A stretch of DNA of 33,625 bases, taken from the IMG/VR virus record IMGVR_UViG_3300037247_000977, positions 1 through 33,625 of that record. The stretch is one strand, 5' to 3'. The position numbers and the translations under genes were made by a program. Positions 27,779-33,625 of the stretch are shown here, one piece after another; position 1 is the stretch's first letter, and each line of letters starts with the position of its first letter. The notes below the pieces were generated by a model. The model worked only from the letters and a program-made list of their open reading frames with translations. It was not told where the DNA came from and made no database searches. The stretch comes from a virus.

Positions 27779-28399
27779 ATGAAGAGTTTTCTGATTAAGT
27801 TTACTGTCGTATTCGCAGTTGTTGTTGGCGCGATCTATGTCCTTGCTGATGACACAACCACCTCTGTCCCGGATGTTACGGTTGAATCACTTGATGACGC
27901 AATTGACACTACTCTGGATATTGCAGTTCAGTATGTTGATGATGCTATACGTCCGATTACATCTGATCTCGGTCCCCAGGCCGATGCCGTGCTGTTCAGT
28001 TTGACAACGAATCTCGCAGACTTGAGTAGTAGAGGTATCAATTTTACTGGGTTGCAGACACTTACTGATGAGGCGACAATAAAATACAACTACGCCCGCA
28101 AGATGTTTTCAAAAGCCATGGTGTATATTGATCTTGGCGACATTCTTGCTTCTGAGGCCGAGGACGCCATGGATGCGGAAGCGTATGCTTTGCGTGTCAA
28201 GGCGGCGGCGTGCTACTATGAAGCTGCGATCTTTCTTGTACGTTCGCGAACAGCCCTTGAAACTGTTCTTGAGATTGGTGAGGAGGCAGCTAGTTTTGTT
28301 GAGGAGTTGATGTTAACAGACACATATGACGATATGGCGGGGCGATACCACCTGCGGAAACGCACAAAGCGATTCTTCAAACGCTCTGTGACTGTGTGA
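27779..28399 (+). CDS. Exported helical protein with signal peptide
   Basis: ATG 27779 is chosen since GGAGAG lies upstream; the ATG at 27767 overlaps that site. The 206-residue product has a signal peptide or anchor (K-S-F-L-I-K-F, then T-V-V-F-A-V-V-V-G-A-I-Y-V-L-A, cleavage possible before D-D-T). The rest is mostly helical with TPR-like spacing (Y-A-R-K-M-F-S-K-A, A-E-A-Y-A-L-R-V-K-A-A-A-C-Y-Y-E-A-A). The C-terminus is very basic. It probably acts in the periplasm or at the membrane, near the band-7 gene. Function is unknown. Confidence 0.65.
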   Translation: MKSFLIKFTVVFAVVVGAIYVLADDTTTSVPDVTVESLDDAIDTTLDIAVQYVDDAIRPITSDLGPQADAVLFSLTTNLADLSSRGINFTGLQTLTDEATIKYNYARKMFSKAMVYIDLGDILASEAEDAMDAEAYALRVKAAACYYEAAIFLVRSRTALETVLEIGEEAASFVEELMLTDTYDDMAGRYHLRKRTKRFFKRSVTV

Positions 28400-28441
28400 T
28401 GTGGAACCGCTAACATAGCTGAGATTGTGAAGGTAAAAGTG

Positions 28442-28726
28442 ATGGATATCAACAAAGAACAGGCTGAAGAAATTCTGCATCTGGCTGGCTTATGTGATGC
28501 CGGAGGCTGCTTAGGCAGCGCCGACGTGACGCTGAATCTTCTTGAAGCTATTGTTATCGCTCATCCAGATCTTCTTGAATCCAATATTTATATTTACCAA
28601 AGCGTTGCTAGCTATAACTGGTATCTTAATCTCTCTGTGGCGGACCAGCTTTTACCTCACAGTGAAAGACCAAAGAGACCAACGGGTTGGTGGAAACCCG
28701 GCGTAACGATCGAAGGGCTGTTTTAG
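28442..28726 (+). CDS. Small protein of unknown function
   Basis: ATG 28442 has AAGGT about nine bases upstream; a GTG at 28427 has no ribosome site. The 94-residue product starts with a helix (I-N-K-E-Q-A-E-E-I-L-H-L-A-G-L-C-D-A-G-G-C) and continues with L-N-L-L-E-A-I-V-I-A-H-P-D-L-L-E. It lies just before the tRNA-Met gene. No family was recognised. Confidence 0.6.
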   Translation: MDINKEQAEEILHLAGLCDAGGCLGSADVTLNLLEAIVIAHPDLLESNIYIYQSVASYNWYLNLSVADQLLPHSERPKRPTGWWKPGVTIEGLF

Positions 28727-28776
28727 GATGAATTGGGAGCTTGCTAGAACCAAATAGCGTCTTGGTTCTTGCATGG

Positions 28777-28848
28777 TGCAGGGTTGAGAAACGGCATCTC
28801 TCTGGCCTCATGAGTCAGAATGCGTAGGTTCGATTCCTGCCCTTGCAA
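28777..28848 (+). tRNA. tRNA-Met (anticodon CAT)
   Basis: The full cloverleaf folds: acceptor TGCAGGG with CCTTGCA (one G-T pair), D stem GAGA/TCTC with loop AACGGCA, anticodon stem CTGGC/GTCAG with loop CTCATGA, variable loop of five, T arm GTAGG-TTCGATT-CCTGC, discriminator A; 72 bases, CCA not encoded. The anticodon stem lacks the G-C triplet of initiators, so it is probably an elongator Met tRNA; an Ile tRNA with modified C34 cannot be ruled out. Confidence 0.9.
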
Positions 28849-28860
28849 TTGGAGTAAATT

Positions 28861-29208
28861 ATGGCATTGAAAACTTGTCCAGAATGTGGTAGTAAGCATG
28901 GAGCACGCAAGAAAAAGTGCAAGTGTGGCCACGCATTCATTAGTAAAGCGAGATCGTTAAGTCCCGAACCTGGCGGTTGGGTACTTGACGACACAAGAGG
29001 TATGCCAAAGATTGAACCACCTGAGCCTTTACCTAGTGGAAAATTGACAAACCAAGAGGTGGCAACTTGCATAGCTTATGAAGGACTGGGCTTTGCGATT
29101 TACACTCTCATCCCTTCAAGTAGAATCAAAGACAAAAGGCTTGCTCAACTTTGGAAAAAAGCCCGTTCTGAGATGCAAAAGATTGTCGAGCATCTCGAAG
29201 TAATCTAG
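28861..29208 (+). CDS. Zinc-ribbon protein, unknown function
   Basis: The 115-residue product starts 12 bases after the tRNA-Met, with TTGGAGTAAATT as ribosome leader. The N-terminus is a zinc ribbon: T-C-P-E-C-G-S-K and K-C-K-C-G-H-A-F. A proline-rich link and a helical C-terminal part (A-I-A-Y-E-G-L-G, L-W-K-K-A-R-S-E-M-Q-K-I) follow. The next gene has nearly the same ribosome leader. Role unknown. Confidence 0.65.
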   Translation: MALKTCPECGSKHGARKKKCKCGHAFISKARSLSPEPGGWVLDDTRGMPKIEPPEPLPSGKLTNQEVATCIAYEGLGFAIYTLIPSSRIKDKRLAQLWKKARSEMQKIVEHLEVI

Positions 29209-29222
29209 TATTGGAGTAAATA

Positions 29223-29495
29223 ATGAAAATTTCTAAGGCACTACTTCTTTCAATTATTAAGACAGCTACAGCGGAAGACGCAGCAAACAATGACAAGTTG
29301 GCTGAACATGTGCGCCTCACTCTTAGCAAGAATACGGCAATGATTAGTAAATATCAGAGTCTTATGTCAGAGCGAACTGATTTGGTAGGCGATATTGCTG
29401 CGATCGATACCCGCGTCACAAATATGCAAAGCAGATGCGCACACGAGTTAACAGACGGCATTAGTCTTTGTCTCACTTGCGGAGCTACTGTCTGA
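29223..29495 (+). CDS. Small coiled protein with C-terminal zinc motif
   Basis: The 90-residue product has TTGGAGTAAATA before ATG 29223. It is mainly helical, and ends with C-A-H-E-L and C-L-T-C-G, which can form a small zinc site. Its TGA overlaps the next start (TGATG). No known family. Confidence 0.6.
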   Translation: MKISKALLLSIIKTATAEDAANNDKLAEHVRLTLSKNTAMISKYQSLMSERTDLVGDIAAIDTRVTNMQSRCAHELTDGISLCLTCGATV

Positions 29496-29710
29496 TGCTT
29501 GACGAATTGATTAGCAACTTGATAGCTGCCTCTGGTAGAATTCTGTGGAAGTTCAGTGAATATGAGGAAGACTGGAGCGAGTGGGGGCGTCTTCGGGACA
29601 CCTTAGAGGCCGTCGCTCCATTTTTGTCCCCGGAAGATCGGACGCGTGTGTTGGATATAGTCGCGGATTTTGACTGTCGCTTGTCAGTTAATATGATTGG
29701 ACGACCATGA
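29495..29710 (+). CDS. Small acidic helical protein, unknown
   Basis: ATG 29495 is used since it overlaps the previous stop and GGAG lies about ten bases upstream. The 71-residue product is helical and acidic (E-Y-E-E-D-W-S-E-W-G-R-L-R-D-T-L-E). Its stop overlaps the next start by four bases (ATGA). No family was recognised. Confidence 0.6.
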   Translation: MLDELISNLIAASGRILWKFSEYEEDWSEWGRLRDTLEAVAPFLSPEDRTRVLDIVADFDCRLSVNMIGRP

Positions 29711-30105
29711 GCCAGACTGAGAAATTATCTGTGGCGGTTGTTCTTTCCTTGTCACGTTATAAGCAAGCCATGCAATCTCGCAGATTTTCTGCGTCTACTC
29801 GGCATGTGACAATTATTGATGCAGAACAACTCTGCGAGGGGTTAGAGCAGTGGCGTAAACAAGCTCAGCATCTTCTTGCCAGAGTTATTGACAGTGAAAA
29901 TCTGGCAGTCCCAATTGACCGATCAGATGAGCTTCGCCAAGCCTACAAGTTTGTTAAAACTCTCATGCTCCAGATCGACACGCTTCGCGAGGGCATAAGG
30001 GATTACCATGCAGGTAAGGCAAAATTACTTACAACTGTAATGGATGAACTACGAAAGGCACGTTCGTCTAATGGACAGGACACCGGGCCTTCAACCCGGC
30101 AATAG
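29707..30105 (+). CDS. Helical protein whose 3' end overlaps a tRNA gene
   Basis: The 132-residue product is almost fully helical, with Gln/Arg-rich heptads (E-G-L-E-Q-W-R-K-Q-A-Q-H-L-L-A-R-V). The last 16 codons lie inside the tRNA-Glu gene, and the TAG at 30103-30105 is formed by bases next to the tRNA variable loop. The end therefore reads as a tRNA-derived tail (R-S-S-N-G-Q-D-T-G-P-S-T-R-Q). Probably the original stop was lost when the tRNA arrived. Role unknown. Confidence 0.6.
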   Translation: MSQTEKLSVAVVLSLSRYKQAMQSRRFSASTRHVTIIDAEQLCEGLEQWRKQAQHLLARVIDSENLAVPIDRSDELRQAYKFVKTLMLQIDTLREGIRDYHAGKAKLLTTVMDELRKARSSNGQDTGPSTRQ

Positions 30106-30128
30106 GGGTTCAATTCCCCTACGTGCTA
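30057..30128 (+). tRNA. tRNA-Glu (anticodon TTC), with C at position 33
   Basis: Acceptor GGCACGT with ACGTGCT (first pair G-T), D stem GTCT/GGAC, anticodon stem CCGGG/CCCGG with loop CCTTCAA, T arm AGGGG-TTCAATT-CCCCT, discriminator A; 72 bases, CCA not encoded. The seven-base loop puts TTC at 34-36 and C at 33, where U is almost universal. Other features are of the Glu type. Confidence 0.85.
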
Positions 30129-30153
30129 CCTTTTACCCCGGAGATTTAAGACG

Positions 30154-30543
30154 ATGCTTGGAAAACTTAATGTACTTTCGTTACTGGCAAGAGCCAACAA
30201 GGCTGATGCAACTGCTGACAAGGCTCTAGGTGTGGCGAAGAAAGCACGCTCTGATGCAGCGAGGCAACGCGTACTGGTTGATCGAGTCTTAGTGGAACAG
30301 AATGCCGTGCGACTAGAGAGAGAAGCCACCGCCGCTGCGTTAGTGTCTAGCCAAGCCTCCCAGGATTTTCAACTTGCACAACAGCTTCAGAATGATGCCG
30401 ATTCAGCGTTGAAAGCAGCCGATCGGAATGTGGAATTAGCTTGGCAACATCTTGACAAGTGTAAGACTAAGTCTAAAGATGCTGTTAGAGTGGCTAAGGT
30501 AGTTCGCGATCACGTCCCTGAAACAAAGAATGAGAATGTTTAA
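30154..30543 (+). CDS. Coiled-coil protein, unknown
   Basis: The 129-residue product has CGGAG upstream of ATG 30154 and starts 25 bases after the tRNA-Glu. It is Ala, Lys, Arg and Gln-rich throughout and should form one long coiled coil (A-D-K-A-L-G-V-A-K-K-A-R-S-D-A-A). Its stop overlaps the next start (TAATG). Scaffold- or chaperone-like roles are possible; nothing specific can be seen. Confidence 0.6.
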   Translation: MLGKLNVLSLLARANKADATADKALGVAKKARSDAARQRVLVDRVLVEQNAVRLEREATAAALVSSQASQDFQLAQQLQNDADSALKAADRNVELAWQHLDKCKTKSKDAVRVAKVVRDHVPETKNENV

Positions 30544-30980
30544 TGGCAACTAAAGGAATCCCCCTTCCCAATCCGGCCGCAGTGCCCTCACCTATTGTTG
30601 AAATTCCCGCGCAGACTAATATAAATGCCGACTCAGTCGTGAAGCAAACCTCCGAGGTTTCTATGGCACAGGCTGTTCAAACCTTCGTGCTTATGGAAGC
30701 GAGGGCAAAGGCTGAAGCAGCAGAGTTGCAGAAGCGTTTAGTGATGCAACAATTTCGTCCGTGTAAAATCTATCCAGTCCTTATCTATCATGATGGGTTA
30801 CGGTGGGTTTGTGAGTATGCCTTGCTTGGTACTGAATTTCAGCAACATGATGGAACTCGTGCTGTCACTTATGGTATGTGTCCCGAGGAAGCTATGCAGA
30901 ATTTCGACACATTATGGGTAGACACGTTGAAGGAATCCTTGGAAGAGGGAGGAGAGGAATTAGGAGATGAGGACGTATAA
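30543..30980 (+). CDS. Protein of unknown function with proline-rich N-terminus
   Basis: The 145-residue product has a flexible N-terminus rich in Pro, a central helix (Q-A-V-Q-T-F-V-L-M-E-A-R-A-K-A-E-A) and a beta-rich domain with Y-P-V-L-I-Y-H-D-G-L-R-W-V-C-E-Y-A. An acidic tail ends the protein (E-E-G-G-E-E-L-G-D-E-D). The start overlaps the previous stop. The beta part followed by 'G.~.P.eA...F' resembles small phage proteins of unknown role. Confidence 0.6.
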   Translation: MATKGIPLPNPAAVPSPIVEIPAQTNINADSVVKQTSEVSMAQAVQTFVLMEARAKAEAAELQKRLVMQQFRPCKIYPVLIYHDGLRWVCEYALLGTEFQQHDGTRAVTYGMCPEEAMQNFDTLWVDTLKESLEEGGEELGDEDV

Positions 30981-31365
30981 CGGAGTAGATAGCGACATGG
31001 TTACTGACTATGTAGAGGGGGCATTGCCTCGATATTGCTCTTACTGTGGCGGTCGGTGCTGGGGAATAAAGGAATATCCGTATGCTTGCAGGTGTTCGGA
31101 TTGTTCTGCTTATTTTCATCGTTGTTTCTTGACGTGTGATGACTTAGAGAGTGAAGGATATGATATCCATCTCTGTACTGAGTGTCACAATGTTGCTGCT
31201 TTGCGAATCTTTGAAATGGCCGATGCTCGGCTAGTGGAAGTTTGTCAAGGCTGCGCCCGGTGGCTTTATGGAGAGGGCTACATTACAGAAGAATGTGAGG
31301 TATCTAATGGAGAAGATGACGACTCCTTTAACTGTGTCTTTAGGGAACCCGACTACTCAATATGA
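30967..31365 (+). CDS. Zinc-finger-like Cys-rich protein
   Basis: The 132-residue product has a strong AGGAG site. It has at least four Cys pairs: Y-C-S-Y-C-G-G-R-C, C-R-C-S-D-C, L-C-T-E-C-H and V-C-Q-G-C, spaced like a double zinc ribbon. The pattern is suited to structural zinc binding and protein or nucleic acid contact. It overlaps the previous gene by 14 bases and a possible small gene at its end. No specific family recognised. Confidence 0.65.
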   Translation: MRTYNGVDSDMVTDYVEGALPRYCSYCGGRCWGIKEYPYACRCSDCSAYFHRCFLTCDDLESEGYDIHLCTECHNVAALRIFEMADARLVEVCQGCARWLYGEGYITEECEVSNGEDDDSFNCVFREPDYSI

Positions 31366-31471
31366 ATATAGAGGCGAAGTAAAACTGCCTGTGAATGACA
31401 CTTTGGCGTGGTTAGACGAGGAAATAGGAGATAGGTATGAATCCAGGTGTCGCGTTAGTTCTACTGACTAA
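31307..31471 (+). CDS. Possible overlapping small gene (54 residues)
   Basis: ATG 31307 has GAGGT seven bases upstream. The product would overlap the end of the zinc-finger gene by 59 bases and the start of the next gene by 35 bases, yet fills the gap between them. The unshared middle (Y-E-Y-R-G-E-V-K-L-P-V-N-D-T-L-A-W-L-D-E-E) looks like a normal protein. No family recognised. Confidence 0.45.
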   Translation: MEKMTTPLTVSLGNPTTQYEYRGEVKLPVNDTLAWLDEEIGDRYESRCRVSSTD

Positions 31472-31967
31472 GATGGACTTGGCGCACTTTTTGCCTCTTT
31501 CCAGAGATATACTAGGTTATAGTCCGGCCAAAGCGGCAGATGGCGTTACAGTTCCTCTCCAAGATTTACCACACCAGCTTGCATGTGTTGCCGCTTTTAA
31601 GGATGAGCAAACCCTCCCAACTGTTAGGGCGGCAGCCCCTCAGTTCGATTTGTTTTATGCTGGTTTCCTCATCGCTGCTGATGAGCGGGATATGTTAGAG
31701 GTTCTTGAAGTCGCCAGTCTGCCTTTTACATACACTAACACTCTGATACGAGGGGTTGATGCAGCTATTATCAGCGGCTCGCTTTCGCAGTGGCGTGACG
31801 CCGTGAAACTAGCTTGTCATCCAAAGACAAACTTGTCTCGGGGCGCCCATTACACATTCAGCGTTATCTATCAGCTTCTCTGTAAAGAAGGTCTGAAGGG
31901 CATGTTCGATGACCTGCAAGCTACAAAGCAATCAGATCATACACTCTTATTGGAGCGGAAACGATGA
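31437..31967 (+). CDS. Protein of unknown function (S-G-S-L-x-Q-W motif)
   Basis: The 176-residue product has AGGAG before ATG 31437. It is alpha/beta with L-F-Y-A-G-F-L-I-A-A-D-E-R-D-M, D-A-A-I-I-S-G-S-L-S-Q-W-R-D-A-V and a helical end. The S-G-S-L-x-x-W block recalls a small part of flavin-dependent thymidylate synthase, but the catalytic R-H-R motif is missing. Its end (A-T-K-Q-S-D-H-T) repeats in the next gene. Function unknown. Confidence 0.6.
   Translation: MNPGVALVLLTKMDLAHFLPLSRDILGYSPAKAADGVTVPLQDLPHQLACVAAFKDEQTLPTVRAAAPQFDLFYAGFLIAADERDMLEVLEVASLPFTYTNTLIRGVDAAIISGSLSQWRDAVKLACHPKTNLSRGAHYTFSVIYQLLCKEGLKGMFDDLQATKQSDHTLLLERKR
31918..31944 (+). repeat. 27-bp direct repeat, copy 1
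   Basis: The segment encoding A-T-K-Q-S-D-H-T at the end of the 31437 gene matches 32184-32210 at 25 of 27 positions, in the same orientation and about 266 bases apart. Confidence 0.85.
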
Positions 31968-32215
31968 CTAGAACCTTCTGGCGCAAGACTTATCTTTACC
32001 ATCCATTCAGGGCAACGAGTGAACGGGTCACTTTAATCTACAACTCCCATTCACTGGCGGAACTGATAAAAGCTCACGGGAAATACCTTTGTGAGAGATA
32101 TGAGCTAGTAACTGAGTCGGTTACCAAGTTCACTTTTAAGGAACTGAAACAACTCGATCAAGAAGGCGTCACTCCCTGTGAGGAAGCTACAGAGCAATCA
32201 GATCACACACATTAA
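31964..32215 (+). CDS. Small paralogue of the C-terminal domain of the gene at 32810
   Basis: The 83-residue product begins T-R-T-F-W-R-K-T-Y and has L-A-E-L-I-K-A-H-G-K, K-F-T-F-K-E-L-K-Q and E-G-V-T-P-C-E-E. These match the last 85 residues of the 32810 product in order and spacing. It overlaps the preceding gene by four bases. The last residues (A-T-E-Q-S-D-H-T) come from a 27-bp direct repeat also found at the end of that gene. Function unknown. Confidence 0.65.
   Translation: MTRTFWRKTYLYHPFRATSERVTLIYNSHSLAELIKAHGKYLCERYELVTESVTKFTFKELKQLDQEGVTPCEEATEQSDHTH
32184..32210 (+). repeat. 27-bp direct repeat, copy 2
   Basis: Second copy, at the end of the 31964 gene, encoding A-T-E-Q-S-D-H-T. 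Both copies lie at the very end of neighbouring genes, which suggests local duplication. Confidence 0.85.
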
Positions 32216-32228
32216 CTAGGAGACGATA

Positions 32229-32312
32229 ATGTCAGTTGAACTAATGCTTTTCAGCTTGGTAACTGCGTATGTATTCATTGTCCTATTTTACCTATATGAT
32301 CGGAGACGCTAA
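32229..32312 (+). CDS. Micro membrane protein, 27 residues
   Basis: ATG 32229 follows TAGGAGACGATA. The product has one membrane span (L-M-L-F-S-L-V-T-A-Y-V-F-I-V-L-F-Y-L-Y) and a D-R-R-R end, so the C-terminus is likely cytoplasmic. Its TAA overlaps the next ATG. First of three such small genes in a chain. Confidence 0.55.
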   Translation: MSVELMLFSLVTAYVFIVLFYLYDRRR

Positions 32313-32389
32313 TGTACTACGTGCTGACTATACTGGGTGTCATGGCATTTATAGTGTTAGTGCATCTTTGTGATTGGTGGCATCGATGA
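32312..32389 (+). CDS. Micro membrane protein, 25 residues
   Basis: ATG 32312 overlaps the previous stop, with CGGAGACG seven to fourteen bases upstream. The product has one hydrophobic span (V-L-T-I-L-G-V-M-A-F-I-V-L-V) and ends C-D-W-W-H-R. Its stop overlaps the next start. Confidence 0.5.
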   Translation: MYYVLTILGVMAFIVLVHLCDWWHR

Positions 32390-32508
32390 TGGATTTAGAC
32401 TATTTATTCCGGCTTGTATTTGATGCAGCGATTAGCATCAGCATAGTCACTTTAACTCTTGCAGGGGTGGTAGGTGTGATGAGGCTAATTAACAGGTGGA
32501 GACGATGA
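32386..32508 (+). CDS. Micro membrane protein, 40 residues
   Basis: ATG 32386 (or 32389) overlaps the end of the previous small gene. The product has one membrane span (A-I-S-I-S-I-V-T-L-T-L-A-G-V-V-G-V) and a basic end N-R-W-R-R. The stop overlaps the start of the next gene. Together the three genes could make small membrane effectors. Confidence 0.5.
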   Translation: MMDLDYLFRLVFDAAISISIVTLTLAGVVGVMRLINRWRR

Positions 32509-32813
32509 TGAATCAAGACTTGATTGATATGGCATACGATCTCGCACGGTGGCAACGAGCGAACGGGCAAAAGTGCGTCATGGTACTTTTCCCATCAATA
32601 GAGTGGCGGCATACACTTTGCCAAGAGGAAGGCATCTATACGCGTTTCTCAGACGTTCACAGTAGTCTAAAATCCCTGGCAATTGATACATTGATTCTTG
32701 TTGGCTCCGCTGACGATTACTGGGATGAGGACGGCGTGCGACGGGTTAAGGAGAGAGTACGCATTTCAAGAACCTCTAAAATCTTGTACATCAGCGGGGA
32801 AGAAGTATTATGA
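32508..32813 (+). CDS. Paralogue of the middle domain of the gene at 32810
   Basis: ATG 32508 is six bases after GGAG; ATG 32505 is also possible. The 101-residue product reads N-Q-D-L-I-D-M-A-Y-D-L-A, G-Q-K-C-V-M-V-L-F-P-S, W-R-H-T, E-E-G-I-Y-T-R-F-S-D and L-A-I-D-T-L-I-L-V-G. All of these match residues 81-180 of the next gene. The alternating strand/helix pattern with I-D-T-L-I-L-V-G suggests a Rossmann-like fold without a P-loop. Function unknown. The stop overlaps the next start (ATGA). Confidence 0.65.
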   Translation: MNQDLIDMAYDLARWQRANGQKCVMVLFPSIEWRHTLCQEEGIYTRFSDVHSSLKSLAIDTLILVGSADDYWDEDGVRRVKERVRISRTSKILYISGEEVL

Positions 32814-33619
32814 GAAACCACGTTCTTTGGAGCATTGAGGAAGACTCTAATGGATTTATACCAACTCTTGATAGAGATTCCACTTCCAGTGTGATGGAGG
32901 CTCTTATCAAATTAAAGGGTCGCTTACATTATTCTGAGCTTACTGAGATGGGCGTAATATACCAAATTGCACTACCTGAAGGTTCGAGAGAAACGTTCGA
33001 GAAGCTTGCAGGTTACTTACTTTCTTACTGTACCGAAAGAGGAGCTACGATGAAACAAGACATGATTGACAAGGCATACGACCTTGCACGCGAGGGACTA
33101 GCCAAGGGGCAAAAGTGCGTAATGATACTCTTCTCGACACAGGCATGGCATCATACACCACGTCCAGAAGAAGGCATTCATGTACGTTATTCAGATACTC
33201 CCAGCGGGCTTGAATCTTTATCAGTTGATACACTGATTACTGTCGGCGATGCCAAGGAATTCAGTAGGGAGGGGTTCGACTATATCTGGGATAGGATGCG
33301 AGTCGGCAGCGGAACGAAAGTTACCGGTGTTACGGATGATTGGCCCTGTTTCCCACCGACAAAGACTTTTTGGCGGAAAACTTACATCGGCTTACCTGAT
33401 GGGTTAATGGGCGGCGAAGCTGAGTTATCTCGCAAATATCGTTCATTGGAGAAATTGATAAAGGATCACGGAACTCATCCTTGCGAGAAGTATGTGCTAG
33501 TGTCTGAAGCAACCACCAAATTTACCTTTGAAGAGCTAGAGCAGTTCCAGCGAGAAGGTGTTACCTCCTGTGAAGAGGTTAACCAGCGAATGTGGCGGAA
33601 CAATGATGAAAGCGTATGA
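32810..33619 (+). CDS. Three-domain protein, apparent fusion of duplicated small genes
   Basis: The 269-residue product has three parts: residues 1-80 are unlike anything else in the window. Residues 81-180 (M-K-Q-D-M-I-D-K-A-Y-D-L-A onward) match the 32508 product. Residues 184-269 (T-K-T-F-W-R-K-T-Y onward) match the 31964 product. A strong AGAGGAG with a five-base spacer precedes the internal ATG at 33050, in frame, so the last two domains could also be made alone. The start overlaps the previous stop. No known family, so the joint function is not known. Confidence 0.65.
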   Translation: MRNHVLWSIEEDSNGFIPTLDRDSTSSVMEALIKLKGRLHYSELTEMGVIYQIALPEGSRETFEKLAGYLLSYCTERGATMKQDMIDKAYDLAREGLAKGQKCVMILFSTQAWHHTPRPEEGIHVRYSDTPSGLESLSVDTLITVGDAKEFSREGFDYIWDRMRVGSGTKVTGVTDDWPCFPPTKTFWRKTYIGLPDGLMGGEAELSRKYRSLEKLIKDHGTHPCEKYVLVSEATTKFTFEELEQFQREGVTSCEEVNQRMWRNNDESV

Positions 33620-33625
33620 ATTCTG

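Noticed and set aside
30044-30229. 61-codon open frame across the tRNA-Glu
   Set aside because: It runs through the whole tRNA and the start of the next gene, with no ribosome site.
31437-31967. Flavin-dependent thymidylate synthase
   Set aside because: Only an S-G-S-L-x-x-W piece is similar; the R-H-R-type catalytic motif and the usual fold signatures are missing.
33603-33625. Start of a further gene at the right edge
   Set aside because: ATG codons at 33603 and 33616 exist but no ribosome site is seen and too few bases remain to judge.

Overview
The window is part of the genome of a long-tailed (siphovirus-type) dsDNA bacteriophage, read as a contig interior. The evidence is a P22-like major capsid protein, tail-completion genes, duplicated tail-tube genes, a tail-assembly chaperone with a -1 overlapping frame, a 1463-residue tape measure protein and a large tail-tip protein. 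They lie in the canonical order on the + strand and are followed by a - strand replication block and a + strand block of small accessory genes. No terminase, portal, lysozyme, integrase or family A/B DNA polymerase is visible, so packaging and probably lysis genes lie outside. The host cannot be read from the sequence. Nothing suggests a non-standard genetic code.

Layout. 1-231: 3' end of an endonuclease VII-like homing nuclease gene. 240-5418: capsid, a small membrane protein, head/tail completion, a GIY-YIG homing endonuclease, and two tandem tail-tube genes, one with an extra domain. 5480-18962: chaperone pair, a gp10-like protein, tape measure, lectin-like and repeat-bearing virion proteins, distal-tail-like protein, tail tip, two Cys-rich proteins and a tiny basic protein. 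18959-24366 (- strand): DEDDh exonuclease, small unknown proteins, dATP/dGTP diphosphohydrolase-like protein, and a 914-residue primase-helicase (AEP primase plus SF3 helicase). Two decayed HNH-AP2 homing endonucleases lie within and upstream of this block. 24367-24730: a control region. 24731-33619 (+ strand): ParB-like protein, an SPFH/band-7 membrane protein, an exported helical protein, two tRNAs (Met-CAT, Glu-TTC), zinc-ribbon proteins, a chain of three tiny membrane proteins, and a family of duplicated and fused small domains at the right end.

How it works together. The left block builds head and tail. The - strand block supplies priming, unwinding, nucleotide-pool and exonuclease functions. 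The right block looks like early host-interaction and regulatory genes. The most unusual element is the control region: the leftward replication block and the rightward ParB block appear to be driven by two face-to-face promoters carried on a diverged inverted repeat (40 of 49 positions identical). Each copy has the same operator-like palindrome at its -10 region, followed by a Shine-Dalgarno site and a very short leader ORF.

Other points of note: the capsid gene appears to lack its N-terminal segment exactly where the homing nuclease gene ends; tail-tube genes are duplicated with a domain insertion; a tRNA gene overlaps the end of a coding sequence; and one right-end gene is an in-frame fusion that keeps a strong internal Shine-Dalgarno and start codon. 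All functions are recognised by eye from motifs and gene order; no search was run.
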